5,895 nt of DNA, from assembly GCA_013812985.1 (NCBI GenBank), contig JACCSN010000097.1:1-5895 (forward strand). Reading direction: 5' to 3'. Numbering within the stretch: the first letter of the stretch is position 1; each line of letters starts with the position of its first letter. The notes beneath the pieces were generated by a model. It made no database searches and was not told the DNA's origin. It saw only the letters and a program-made list of their open reading frames with translations. Both the position numbers and the translations under genes were made by a program. The stretch comes from Hyphomicrobiales bacterium. Its GTDB lineage: Bacteria > Pseudomonadota > Alphaproteobacteria > Rhizobiales > Afifellaceae. This document shows positions 1 through 5,895 of this stretch, one piece after another.

Positions 1-1073
1 ACCGCCCGTGCCGGAATGCCGGTGAACCTGATGATTTCGTCGACCTCAATGGGCGTCGGCCCAAGCGCTTCCACGATGCGGGCCCGTTCGCTCTCCGCCG
101 GCTCCGAGATGGGAACGTCGGAGACCGGCGCACTGAGCGCGCCTCGAACCTCAGGCGGCTCCTCCAACATGGGCGCAATGGCCTCGACGATGTCGCGCGA
201 TTCAGTGACGATGCGCGCACCCTGCTTGAGGAGGTTGTTGCTCCCGGTCGCGCGCGGGTCGAGCGGCGAGCCTGGCACGGCAAGCACTTCGCGGTTCTGC
301 TCCAACGCCAGGCGAGCGGTGATCAACGATCCGGAACGCTCAGCCGCCTCCACGACCACGGTCGCCAGCGACATCCCGGCGATGATCCGGTTGCGGCGCG
401 GGAAATCGCGCGCCCGCGGCGCCCAGCCGAACCGCATCTCGCTCACGCCGCAACCCTCCGAGCCTATGATCCTGTCGAAAAGAGCTGCATTTTCCGGCGG
501 ATAGATGTTGTCCAGGCCGCCCGCGAACACCGCGATCGTCCCGTCGGTCAAAGCGGCTTCGTGAGCGGCGGCGTCGATGCCGCGAGCCAGCCCGGAGATC
601 ACCACGAACCCGGCCTCGCCCAATCCTTTCGCCAGGAGCGTCGCCATCTTCCGGCCGGCCACCGACGCGTTCCGCGCCCCGACGATCGCCACGGCGGGAG
701 TAGTCAGATGCTTCACCGCGCCACGGACGGCGAGCAACGGCGGCGGCGCATCGGCGTGGCGCAGCCATGGCGGATAGAGCGGCTCGCCTAACCCCACGAA
801 ACGGGCGCCGATGCGCACGGACGCCGCCATTTCGTCCGCCGCTTCGCCAGGCGTTGCAACGCGGATGGCGCGGCTCGCCCCGCCGCGCCTCGACAGGTCG
901 GGCAACGCATCCAGGGCGGCCTGGGCCGAGCCGAAATGATTGATGAGGCTGCGGAACGTAGCCGGGCCGACATTCTCGCTGCGAATGAGGCGCAGCCATG
1001 CAAGTCGCTGCTCCTCGGTGAGCGGGACGCCGCCGGCGGCGACGGGGCTGGCGGCGGCCGGCGCTCTTTTCAT
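1..1073 (-). CDS. dprA: DNA-processing protein DprA (3' end beyond the left edge)
   Basis: DprA binds single-stranded DNA in the cytoplasm and loads RecA onto it, chiefly during natural transformation. The frame is open from ATG at 1073 to base 1, giving about 357 codons. Translation shows an N-terminal helical region (about residues 20-60), then the Rossmann-like DNA_processg_A domain with VGARNAS (131-137), SGLARGID (160-167), [10 protein letters not shown] (224-233), SGSLITA (247-253) and [15 protein letters not shown] (266-280). After a linker, residues 328-357 look like the start of the C-terminal winged-helix domain. Family proteins of this kind are about 360-380 residues, so probably only the last 10-20 residues are missing. 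The start ATG overlaps the plsY stop codon by four bases (ATGA, 1070-1073), indicating one operon and translational coupling. No frameshift was seen in the window. Confidence 0.95.
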   Translation of the reverse strand, partial: MKRAPAAASPVAAGGVPLTEEQRLAWLRLIRSENVGPATFRSLINHFGSAQAALDALPDLSRRGGASRAIRVATPGEAADEMAASVRIGARFVGLGEPLYPPWLRHADAPPPLLAVRGAVKHLTTPAVAIVGARNASVAGRKMATLLAKGLGEAGFVVISGLARGIDAAAHEAALTDGTIAVFAGGLDNIYPPENAALFDRIIGSEGCGVSEMRFGWAPRARDFPRRNRIIAGMSLATVVVEAAERSGSLITARLALEQNREVLAVPGSPLDPRATGSNNLLKQGARIVTESRDIVEAIAPMLEEPPEVRGALSAPVSDVPISEPAESERARIVEALGPTPIEVDEIIRFTGIPARA

Positions 1074-1681
1074 GCCCGCCCGATCCGGGCTTCCTCGCCC
1101 GCCATCAGCCGCTTGAGATTGTCCTTATGGCGAGCCCAGACGATGACGGCGAGGATGGCGACGAGGAGAGCTGTATTGGTTCGCCCGAACAGCAGCAATA
1201 CGACAGGCGCGGCCGCGGCGGCGATGAGAGCGGAGAGCGAGGAATAGCGGGTCAGGGCCGCCGTGCCGATCCAGATCACCGCCGTGAGGATCATGGTGGG
1301 CCAATGCAGCCCAAGGAGGATGCCGAGGAACGTGGCGACGCCCTTGCCGCCCTTGAAGCGGAGCCAGACCGGGAAGCAATGGCCGAGGAAGGCGGCGAAG
1401 CCGGCGGCCAGGGCGGCGGTAGGACCCCAGCGGGCGGCGATCAGCACGGCGGCCGTGCCCTTCAAGGCATCGAGGATCAGCGTCGCGGCGGCGAGACCCT
1501 TGCGCCCGGTGCGCAGCACGTTGGTCGCGCCGATGTTTCCCGAGCCGACATTTCGGATGTCGCCAAGCCCGACCATACGGGTCAGCAGGAGGCCGAAGGG
1601 GATGGAGCCGAGCAGATAGCCCAGGAGCACGGATGCAAGCCACAGACGCCAGGCGGTTTCTAGGCTGTCCGGCTCTGGCAT
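1070..1681 (-). CDS. plsY: Glycerol-3-phosphate acyltransferase PlsY
   Basis: PlsY is an inner-membrane enzyme that moves the acyl group from acyl-phosphate (made by PlsX) to glycerol-3-phosphate, giving lysophosphatidic acid for phospholipid synthesis. The 203-residue product matches the usual length of about 200. Visible family motifs are GSIPFG (25-30), [12 protein letters not shown] (46-57), the glycine/lysine loop [10 protein letters not shown] (108-117) and HKDNLKRL (185-192) near the C-terminus. Hydrophobic stretches between them fit the multi-span topology. I chose ATG 1681 because AGGAG lies 8 bases upstream and the protein then starts just before the first membrane segment. The frame stays open to an ATG at 1741, but the extra 20 residues look unrelated to the family and lack a good ribosome site. 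dprA follows with a 4-base overlap, and aidB is divergent. Confidence 0.95.
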   Translation of the reverse strand: MPEPDSLETAWRLWLASVLLGYLLGSIPFGLLLTRMVGLGDIRNVGSGNIGATNVLRTGRKGLAAATLILDALKGTAAVLIAARWGPTAALAAGFAAFLGHCFPVWLRFKGGKGVATFLGILLGLHWPTMILTAVIWIGTAALTRYSSLSALIAAAAAPVVLLLFGRTNTALLVAILAVIVWARHKDNLKRLMAGEEARIGRA

Positions 1682-1764
1682 GATTGCCGCTCCTAAAGCA
1701 TCAATCGTATCCAAGCACGATTCGGCCGGCAATCGTTGCAAGCAGCCTTTAGGTCGGGAGTTGA
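1682..1764. promoter_or_regulatory. Divergent plsY/aidB intergenic region with nested inverted repeats
   Basis: This 83-base gap must hold the start signals of both plsY (minus) and aidB (plus). Two inverted repeats share nearly the same centre. The outer one is GATTGCCG (1682-1689) with CGGCAATC (1727-1734). The inner one is AATCGT (1703-1708) with ACGATT (1717-1722), separated by 8 bases. The inner pair has the spacing expected of a dimeric regulator site. I found no convincing -35/-10 pair in either direction, so the regulatory role is an inference from symmetry and position. Confidence 0.4.
1690..1694 (-). promoter_or_regulatory. Ribosome binding site setting the plsY start
   Basis: On the minus strand this reads AGGAG, 8 bases before ATG 1681. 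It decides in favour of the 203-residue form of PlsY over the longer form starting at 1741. Confidence 0.75.
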
Positions 1765-3417
1765 ATGGACACCCCTGCCGCGAACGACTGGCCCGGTCCC
1801 GAGGCGTTCAATCAGCCGCCGCCGTTTGGCGGCATCAACCTGTTCGAAGCCGATCCGCTGGTCGCCTCGGCCGTTTCGGGCTTTCCCGATCAAGTCCGGC
1901 AGGATCTCTCCGAGATCGGCGCGTTCTGGGGCTCGCACGAGGCGCGCGAGCTGGCGCGGCTGGCCAACCGCCACGCGCCGGAGCTGGACCGCTATGACGC
2001 TGGCGGCCGGCGCATCGATCAGGTCAATTTCCATTCGGCCTATCACGCGCTGATGTGCCGCTCCATGCTGGCCGGCCTGCATTGCTCGATCTGGGATCGC
2101 GGCGAGGCGGAGGCCGGACTGCGGCATCGCGCCCGCGCCGTGCGGATGTATCTGACGGGGCAGACGGAGGCCGGGCATCTTTGCCCGATGGTGATGACCA
2201 ACGCCGCCCTGGCGAGCCTTCAAGCCGAGCCGGACCTTCTGGCGACCTGGGCGCCGCGTATCGGGTCGCGGAGCTACGACCGCAATTTCCGCCCGGCGGC
2301 GGTGAAGCGGGCGGTCACCATCGGCATGGGGATGACGGAGCGGCAGGGGGGCACGGATGTGCGCGCTAATCTCACGAGCGCCGAGCCGGGCGCCGACGGG
2401 CTTTATTCGCTCACCGGGCACAAATGGTTCTTTTCCGCGCCGATGTCGGACGCCTTCATCGTGCTGGCTCAGGCTCAGGCCGGGCTCACCGCCTTTCTGC
2501 TGCCGCGCTTCCTCCCCGACGGGACCGTGAACGCGATCCGGCTGGAGCGGCTGAAGGACAAGCTGGGCAACCGCTCCAACGCCTCGGCGGAGGTGGAATT
2601 TCAAGGCGCGGGGGCGTGGCGGGTGGGGGCGGAGGGGCGGGGGATCGCGACGATTCTGGAGATGGTCACGCTGACGCGGCTCGATTGCGCCGTCGCCTCG
2701 GCCGGGCTGATGCGCGCGGGCTTCGCCGAGGCCGTGCATCACGTCCGCCATCGGTCGGCCTTCGGCAAGAAGCTCGTCGACCAGCCGCTGATGACCCGCG
2801 TCCTGTCCGACATGGCGCTCGACCTGGCGGCGGCGCTGGCGTTGGCGCTCAGGCTGGCGGAGGCGTTCGACCGGGCCGACAAACAGCCGGGGGAGGCGGC
2901 TTATGCCAGGCTGATGACGCCGGCGGTGAAATACTGGATCTGCAAGTCGGCGCCGGCCTTCCTGTTCGAGGCGATGGAGTGCCTGGGCGGCAACGGCTAT
3001 GTCGAGGCGAGCGCGCTGCCTAGACTCTTTCGGGAGGCGCCGGTGAATGCGATCTGGGAGGGTTCCGGCAACGTCATGGCGCTCGACGTGGTGCGGGCGC
3101 TGAAGGGGGAGGGGGTGCTCCCGCAGGCGCTGGAGACGATCGGCTCGGAACTCGGGCCGGGGGCCAAGGCGGCGGTCGACGTGCTGTCGGCGGCGGCGCG
3201 GGTGGCGGTGCAGGATCCCGGCTCGGCCCGCATCCTCACCGAACAGCTGGCGCTGACGGCCGCCGCCGCGGCGCTCCGCCGCGATTTCCCGCCGGCCTTC
3301 GCCGACGCCTTCATCGAGACCCGGCTCGGCCGCTCCTGGCGGGCGACCTACGGGATGCTCGACGGGCGCTTCGATTCGCGGGCGCTGATCGATTATGTAG
3401 CGCCAGCGACGCAGTAG
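1765..3417 (+). CDS. aidB: AidB-type acyl-CoA dehydrogenase
   Basis: This is an FAD-dependent acyl-CoA dehydrogenase family protein of the AidB branch. In E. coli AidB belongs to the Ada response to alkylating agents and binds DNA, and its physiological substrate is uncertain. The 550 residues compare with about 540 in E. coli. Visible AidB-like segments are [12 protein letters not shown] (188-199), GHKWFFS (218-224), [16 protein letters not shown] (259-274), TRLDCA (304-309), LGGNGY (407-412) and [15 protein letters not shown] (428-442). They cover the FAD and substrate region of the fold. The variable C-terminal part (about 450-550) corresponds to the extra AidB helical domain. ATG 1765 has GGGAG four bases upstream, a short but usable spacing, and the next residues match the N-terminus usual for close homologues. 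No Ada or AlkB gene is in view, so induction by alkylation cannot be judged. A general acyl-CoA dehydrogenase role remains possible. Confidence 0.92.
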   Translation: MDTPAANDWPGPEAFNQPPPFGGINLFEADPLVASAVSGFPDQVRQDLSEIGAFWGSHEARELARLANRHAPELDRYDAGGRRIDQVNFHSAYHALMCRSMLAGLHCSIWDRGEAEAGLRHRARAVRMYLTGQTEAGHLCPMVMTNAALASLQAEPDLLATWAPRIGSRSYDRNFRPAAVKRAVTIGMGMTERQGGTDVRANLTSAEPGADGLYSLTGHKWFFSAPMSDAFIVLAQAQAGLTAFLLPRFLPDGTVNAIRLERLKDKLGNRSNASAEVEFQGAGAWRVGAEGRGIATILEMVTLTRLDCAVASAGLMRAGFAEAVHHVRHRSAFGKKLVDQPLMTRVLSDMALDLAAALALALRLAEAFDRADKQPGEAAYARLMTPAVKYWICKSAPAFLFEAMECLGGNGYVEASALPRLFREAPVNAIWEGSGNVMALDVVRALKGEGVLPQALETIGSELGPGAKAAVDVLSAAARVAVQDPGSARILTEQLALTAAAAALRRDFPPAFADAFIETRLGRSWRATYGMLDGRFDSRALIDYVAPATQ

Positions 3418-3429
3418 GCGCGGCCGGCT

Positions 3430-3454
3430 CCCTCTCCCCCTCGTGGGGAGAGGG
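3430..3454. terminator. Palindrome after aidB, terminator-like or intergenic repeat
   Basis: CCCTCTCCCC (3430-3439) and GGGGAGAGGG (3445-3454) form a perfect 10-bp stem with loop CTCGT, 12 bases after the aidB stop. A related purine-rich run, CTGGGGTGAGGGG, follows. There is no T-tract, so intrinsic termination is uncertain. Sequences of this pattern are widespread intergenic repeats in alphaproteobacterial genomes, and this may be one of those. Confidence 0.5.
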
Positions 3455-3507
3455 CTGGGGTGAGGGGTGATGCCGGACACGGCGCACGTCGAGCCTGCGG
3501 CGGACGA

Positions 3508-3584
3508 CCCCGCCCCACCCGAAGTCGGGCTTGCCCGACTTCGCTCGTGGTGTCCCAACTCGGGCAAGCCCGAGTTGGGCGGGG
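3508..3584. repeat. REP-like compound element with two paired hairpins
   Basis: Two perfect hairpins stand side by side: GAAGTCGGGC/GCCCGACTTC (3521-3542, loop TT) and CCCAACTCGGGC/GCCCGAGTTGGG (3554-3579, loop AA). Their cores, CGGGCTTGCCCG and CGGGCAAGCCCG, are reverse complements of each other, so the unit is an inverted pair. CCCCGCCC (3508-3515) and GGGCGGGG (3577-3584) can close an outer stem around both, competing for 3 bases with the second hairpin. This is the layout of REP/BIME-type repeats. No transposase gene is nearby. Confidence 0.7.
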
Positions 3585-3648
3585 AGGGGGACGCGCTTAA
3601 TTGTCCCGCCGCCGGGATTTGGCGCGGGTTATAGGAATTGGTTTCGGT

Positions 3649-3681
3649 CCTCCTCCCTTCGACAGGCTCGTGCCGAGGAGG
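3649..3681. repeat. Sphingomonad-type intergenic mini-repeat with hairpin
   Basis: CCTCCTC (3649-3655) pairs with GAGGAGG (3675-3681) around a loop containing CCTTCGACAGGCTCG. That loop motif is familiar as a dispersed short repeat in sphingomonad genomes. The identification rests on memory of the motif, not on a search. Confidence 0.45.
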
Positions 3682-3694
3682 GTGGCGGGGCGCA

Positions 3695-3723
3695 TTGAAA
3701 GCACCTCCGAGTATCTAGTCTAT
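3695..3723 (+). promoter_or_regulatory. Promoter-like sequence before the structured segment
   Basis: TTGAAA (3695-3700) is followed by a 17-base spacer and GTCTAT (3718-3723), a fair -35 and a weak -10 for a housekeeping sigma factor. Transcription would start near 3731, at the first strong hairpin of the following segment. The weak -10 keeps this tentative. Confidence 0.3.
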
Positions 3724-3930
3724 GGCGCTCCCGAAGCGCCCCGCGCGGCGATGTCATCCCCCGACTCGTCCGCGCTTCTCGGGCGGGGAGCGATCCTCAA
3801 GCGCGCGGACCGCCTCGCGGCGACGTCCGCTCACCCGTCTCGCTCCCGCCGGATACAGCCATCATACCGTGGCGGCGAGCTCCCTTGTGGAGCCCACGGG
3901 CGGACCCTTCCGGGGTTCGCATCCTTAAAA
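3724..3930 (+). ncRNA. Candidate structured non-coding RNA, family not identified
   Basis: This stretch has no convincing protein gene but a series of strong stems. They are GGCGCT/AGCGCC (3724-3740); CGCTTCTC/GGGGAGCG (3773-3792, with G-T pairs), competing with GGCGGGGAGCGA (3782-3793) against TCGCTCCCGCC (3840-3850); GCGGAC-CGCC/GGCG-AC-GTCCGC (3805-3830); CCGTGG with CCACGG (3869-3899) enclosing GCTCC/GGAGC; and GCGGACCC/GGGTTCGC (3900-3920). GGAT (3851-3854) can pair with ATCC (3921-3924) to close the last two into a multibranch. The hairpin followed by CCTTAAAAC, and CATACC before a hairpin, faintly recall the apical part of 6S RNA. However, the expected 5'/3' closing stem is not seen. 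No tmRNA tag, RNase P or SRP signature was found. Strand is chosen from the promoter-like sequence. The 3' end is uncertain and may reach the integrase boundary at about 3945. Confidence 0.4.
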
Positions 3931-3949
3931 CCTTTCTCTGCTGGATGAA

Positions 3950-5041
3950 CTAGTTACACTCGGCTTTGTCCAACCGGGTCGACCGGCTGGACAAAGCCTG
4001 TTCACGCTCCGCCCCGATCTGAAGGTCAATGGCTTTGCGAGCGAGGCGCTCCTGGTCTGCGGCGGCCGTATATCGGGCGACCTCCGACAAGCTCTTGTGG
4101 CCGGTGATGGCCTTGATCTGCTCTGTCGAGCATCCAGCATTAGCGAGCCGGGTCGCAGCCGCTTTGCGGAGGCCATGCGCTGAGCATTCCGGCAAGCCGG
4201 CCTCGTCGCATTGGCGCCGGAACCACGCGCCGAAACCAGTCGACGAGAACGGCGCGCCGCGATCCGTCAGCAAGAACGTGAGGTTGTGTTTTGGGACAGC
4301 CCCGAGCACCCGTGTCAGTTCCGGGTGCATGGGAATCAGGAGTACCTTGTCGGTCTTGGCCTGCCGCACGGAGATCTGGTCGTTGCGAACGTGCTGCCAG
4401 CCCATTCGCATCACGTCGCTTCGCCGCTGAGCCGTGTAGAGCAGGAGGGTGAAGGCTAGGCGCGCCTTAGAGCCGATGGGATGCTGCACCTCGAAGCGGG
4501 CAATCTCGTCCTCGCTCCAGGTGTGAAAGCCCTCGCCACGGCTCTTGAACCGCTTGATACCTGCAGCCGGGTTCTGCTCAATCATGCCAACATCGACGGC
4601 GACGGCGAGCATGAGGCGGAGCACCTTCAGGAGCGTGTTGGCGCTTTCCGGCGTGGCCGCTTTCGCGCAGATGATTGCCTTGATATGCTGTCGGCCGAGA
4701 TGCTTCAGCGGCTTGTCGCCGTGCTCTCTGCGAAAGCCCTCGATCGTTCTGCGCCTGCTCTTTTGAGTGCTGGCCTTGAGGTTCCGAAATTCAGGTGAAC
4801 GGTAATAAAGAACGGCTAGGGCATTGAATGAGCCGGGCCGGGTACGCTCGGCGCCAATGTTGCTGGCCGCTGCCTTCACCCCATCCAGCGCCGTCGCATA
4901 CTGGCGCAAGAAGTCTTCTGACCACGGCGTGCCGGTAAGGTATGTCGAGAATCCGCCCAAGCGAAAACGGACACGCTTCCGCCCGTGCCGGTCTTCATTC
5001 CAGCAACAGTACTTAGGAAGACCGCTTCTTGTCCGTATCAT
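3950..5041 (-). CDS. Tyrosine recombinase / integrase of a genomic island or prophage
   Basis: This enzyme cuts and rejoins DNA at attachment sites through a phosphotyrosine link. The 363 residues are a full-length phage-type integrase. The N-terminal 55 or so residues (basic, with GGFSTYLTG at 29-37) look like an arm-binding or accessory segment. A core-binding SAM-like helical domain follows (about 68-165), then the catalytic domain (about 175-335). Active-site residues are all visible: Arg206 in TAQRRSD, Lys229 or Lys232 in AKTDK, His289 and Arg292 in HGLR, His315 in TGHKS, and Tyr324 in VARYT. ATG 5041 has GGAG six bases upstream. The start lies 29 bases inside the preceding small gene, so the two are translated together. 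The gene points toward the structured segment on the left, the likely side of the host junction. GC is lower than in plsY or aidB, fitting acquisition by transfer. Confidence 0.93.
   Translation of the reverse strand: MIRTRSGLPKYCCWNEDRHGRKRVRFRLGGFSTYLTGTPWSEDFLRQYATALDGVKAAASNIGAERTRPGSFNALAVLYYRSPEFRNLKASTQKSRRRTIEGFRREHGDKPLKHLGRQHIKAIICAKAATPESANTLLKVLRLMLAVAVDVGMIEQNPAAGIKRFKSRGEGFHTWSEDEIARFEVQHPIGSKARLAFTLLLYTAQRRSDVMRMGWQHVRNDQISVRQAKTDKVLLIPMHPELTRVLGAVPKHNLTFLLTDRGAPFSSTGFGAWFRRQCDEAGLPECSAHGLRKAAATRLANAGCSTEQIKAITGHKSLSEVARYTAAADQERLARKAIDLQIGAEREQALSSRSTRLDKAECN
3962..3998. repeat. Strong inverted repeat inside the 3' end of the integrase gene
   Basis: GGCTTTGTCCA (3962-3972) and TGGACAAAGCC (3988-3998) are perfect 11-base arms. 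Inside them a second pair, CCGG/CCGG, surrounds GTCGA after one mismatch. The hairpin covers some of the last codons of the recombinase and lies about 10-50 bases from its stop. No T-run follows in the direction of transcription, so it is not a typical terminator. It could stabilise or attenuate the mRNA end, or be a protein-binding site close to the attachment site. Confidence 0.6.
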
Positions 5042-5228
5042 TTAGCACTCCGTCCCAAGGGTTTTGTTCATGAATAATTGAGTCTAGGTTTTCTTCAACC
5101 ATCGAATGGACAGTGATTTTGCCTGAAGACGAGTCGATTTCAAACCGAGATACAGAAAATCCGGCTTTGGACGCTGCTTTCAAGGCTCGGGATACATCAG
5201 CTTGAGAAAATGATGAGGGCCGGCTCAT
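5013..5228 (-). CDS. Small protein of unknown function in the integrase cassette
   Basis: The product is 71 residues and acidic toward the C-terminus. Residues 1-32 (SFSQADVSRALKAASKAG, then FEID) suggest a helix followed by a beta strand, then SSGKITV. I recall similar small proteins beside integrases of this type in alphaproteobacterial islands, but know no proven function. ATG 5228 is chosen over the upstream in-frame ATG at 5267 because AGGAG lies 7 bases before it and because it overlaps the stop of the helix-turn-helix gene by one base (TGATG). The 3' end overlaps the integrase start by 29 bases. Position and size fit a recombination directionality factor or a small accessory DNA-binding protein, but no motif proves either. 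Base composition is distinctly AT-richer than in the core genes. Confidence 0.75.
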   Translation of the reverse strand: MSRPSSFSQADVSRALKAASKAGFSVSRFEIDSSSGKITVHSMVEENLDSIIHEQNPWDGVLNDTDKKRSS

Positions 5229-5635
5229 CAACTTTCTCCTACCGACCTCGGCTGCCTCGCTTTGCACCGGGCCCGATCTGTTCCCAAACCACCCTGGGAC
5301 CTTGGGCGGTGCGGCTGATTCGGTCCGGGTGGGTTCGCCATCAGCGGCACATTCAGCCGCTTGAAATAGCTCGCAACGGCGCGGCTCTGCCGATCCCCTT
5401 GGTGATATGCTGCAAGGGCGCTCCGATTCCCGTCAAGGAGCATGACAAGAGCGACCCGCGAAACCTTATAGGTGCCTACAATCTTACGGCCGATCCCGTG
5501 TATCGGAATCCAGCGTCGAATGGTTTCACACGACGCATCAGCGTTTCTCGCCGCGTTCGAGACAGACATCGCTTCTTCGCGGCAATAAGGCTGCAAGATG
5601 CAGCGCGCCTCAAATTGTATCTTTGAATTTCCCAT
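5228..5635 (-). CDS. Helix-turn-helix protein, Xis or regulator-like, in the integrase cassette
   Basis: The 135-residue product has a likely winged helix-turn-helix at residues 24-69: SVSNAARNADASCETIRRW forms the two helices, and IGRKIVGTYKVSRVAL resembles the short wing and following helix seen in AlpA, Xis and MerR-like N-terminal domains. The next segment (LLDGNRSALAAYHQGDR, 66-82) is probably helical. The last 35 residues are rich in Pro, Gly, Arg and Gln and probably disordered. ATG 5635 has GGGAG seven bases upstream. An internal ATG at 5569 begins right at the domain but has a poorer ribosome site. The gene is first in a three-gene set and its stop overlaps the next start by one base. 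From domain and position it probably controls excision or the cassette's own promoter. I am sure of the domain type, less so of the role. Confidence 0.8.
   Translation of the reverse strand: MGNSKIQFEARCILQPYCREEAMSVSNAARNADASCETIRRWIPIHGIGRKIVGTYKVSRVALVMLLDGNRSALAAYHQGDRQSRAVASYFKRLNVPLMANPPGPNQPHRPRSQGGLGTDRARCKARQPRSVGES
5236..5240 (-). promoter_or_regulatory. Ribosome binding site setting the start of the small protein
   Basis: On the minus strand this reads AGGAG, 7 bases before ATG 5228 and inside the end of the upstream gene. It supports the 71-residue product over an 84-residue form and indicates coupled but independently initiated translation. Confidence 0.7.
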
Positions 5636-5895
5636 CTACCGTCTCCCGCTCCGCAAACGCTATTTAAGTCGGTCGGGCCCGCAGTAGGTCCCGCAGACGC
5701 GGCCAGCTTTAGCTGACAGGGGGGTGGGGCCGAATTCAGCGGTTCATGCAGAACCGCCAGCCCAGCGACGGCACTCCTATTCGGAGCGTGAGACCTGATA
5801 CCGCAAATGTGGTTCATCTTGCAAGAGGACGGCTATTGATTAATTGCCGTTCTTCGGCTGCTAGGATTCCGATTCTGGTCTAAGGAGATGTGAGT
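5636..5895. promoter_or_regulatory. Control region upstream of the integrase cassette
   Basis: No convincing gene lies in these 260 bases. Visible elements are two direct copies of CCCGCAG 12 bases apart (5678-5684, 5690-5696); the palindrome CAGCT-TT-AGCTG (5704-5715); a perfect inverted repeat GCGGTTC/GAACCGC with loop ATGCA (5739-5757); CACTCC/GGAGCGTG with a one-base bulge (5772-5790); and GCCG/CGGC (5846-5858). A minus-strand promoter guess is TTGCAA (5819-5824), an 18-base spacer and TATCAG (read from 5800 to 5795), which would give a leader of about 150 bases. A TTAAAT motif sits nearer the helix-turn-helix gene but has no good -35. The density of repeats fits an operator or accessory recombination region. 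Confidence 0.5.
5882..5887 (+). promoter_or_regulatory. Ribosome binding site pointing to a gene beyond the right edge
   Basis: AAGGAG lies 8 bases from the window end on the plus strand. The ATG at 5888 and GTG at 5890 are too close to be used from it, so a start codon at about 5896 or slightly later would be ideally spaced. This suggests a gene diverging from the integrase cassette and sharing its control region. Nothing of its product is visible. Confidence 0.45.

Noticed and set aside
340..999. Minus-strand open frame of 219 codons
   Set aside because: It is an alternative frame of dprA. The true frame carries all DprA motifs, and this product is Arg/Gly rich with no domain.
1693..3567. 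Minus-strand open frame of 624 codons opposite aidB
   Set aside because: It is a long antisense frame caused by high GC at the third codon positions of aidB. It is Arg/His/Pro rich and has no domain.
3598..3694. Minus-strand 32-codon frame with a good GGAGG eight bases before its ATG
   Set aside because: Much of it is the dispersed CCTTCGACAGGCTCG mini-repeat and no homologue is recognised. The ribosome site is worth remembering if the segment proves to be transcribed leftward.
3724..3945. Identification as tmRNA, RNase P RNA, SRP RNA or a tRNA
   Set aside because: No AANDN-like tag codons, no GAGGAAAGTC or similar RNase P signature, no SRP tetraloop motif, and no cloverleaf with a proper acceptor stem on either strand. 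6S RNA is only a weak resemblance and lacks its closing stem.
3601..3948. Plus-strand open frame of 115 codons with a TTG start
   Set aside because: There is no ribosome site before the TTG, the frame crosses the mini-repeat and all the stem structures, and the product shows no recognisable domain. If it looks conserved, the RNA structure explains that better.
5476..5817. Minus-strand open frame of 113 codons overlapping the helix-turn-helix gene
   Set aside because: It lies in another frame over a gene with a clear domain and good ribosome site, and its composition (Arg, Ala, Ser, Pro rich) is that of a shadow frame.
1..5895. CRISPR array, toxin-antitoxin pair, restriction or other defence gene
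   Set aside because: No regularly spaced repeats of CRISPR type and no recognisable defence domain. The HTH plus small protein pair resembles a toxin-antitoxin layout only in size, and its coupling to the integrase favours recombination control.

Overview
The window is GC-rich chromosomal DNA from an alphaproteobacterium, most likely a sphingomonad. Three things suggest this: the plsY-dprA gene pair with an alphaproteobacterial style of sequence, short intergenic repeats of the 'CCCTTCGACAGGCTC' type that are common in sphingomonads, and an integrase of a type I associate with alphaproteobacterial genomic islands. The genus is an inference. No rRNA or tRNA gene was found to confirm it.

Left part (1-3417), core genome. 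On the minus strand, plsY (first committed acylation of glycerol-3-phosphate) is followed by dprA (RecA loader for incoming single-stranded DNA), with a 4-base ATGA overlap. dprA runs off the left edge. Diverging from plsY across about 83 bases is an aidB-type acyl-CoA dehydrogenase on the plus strand. The short gap between them holds nested inverted repeats that could be an operator.

Middle (3418-3949), about 530 bases without a convincing protein gene. It contains a terminator-like palindrome just after aidB, a compound REP-like element made of two mirror-related hairpins, a sphingomonad-type mini-repeat, and then about 230 bases (about 3695-3930) that fold into several strong hairpins behind a promoter-like sequence. 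This last block is the best candidate for an undescribed or unannotated structured RNA. It abuts the integrase gene, as an integration target would.

Right part (3950-5895), the start of a probable integrated element with visibly lower GC. Three minus-strand genes overlap one another: a helix-turn-helix protein (Xis or regulator-like), a 71-residue protein of unknown function, and a complete tyrosine recombinase with all the expected active-site residues. Upstream of the cassette is a control region of about 260 bases with direct and inverted repeats. At the extreme right edge a good ribosome binding site points off the window, so a divergent element gene probably starts at or just beyond base 5896. 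The helix-turn-helix and small proteins are likely to control integration and excision by the recombinase, but that is inferred from gene order and domain type only.
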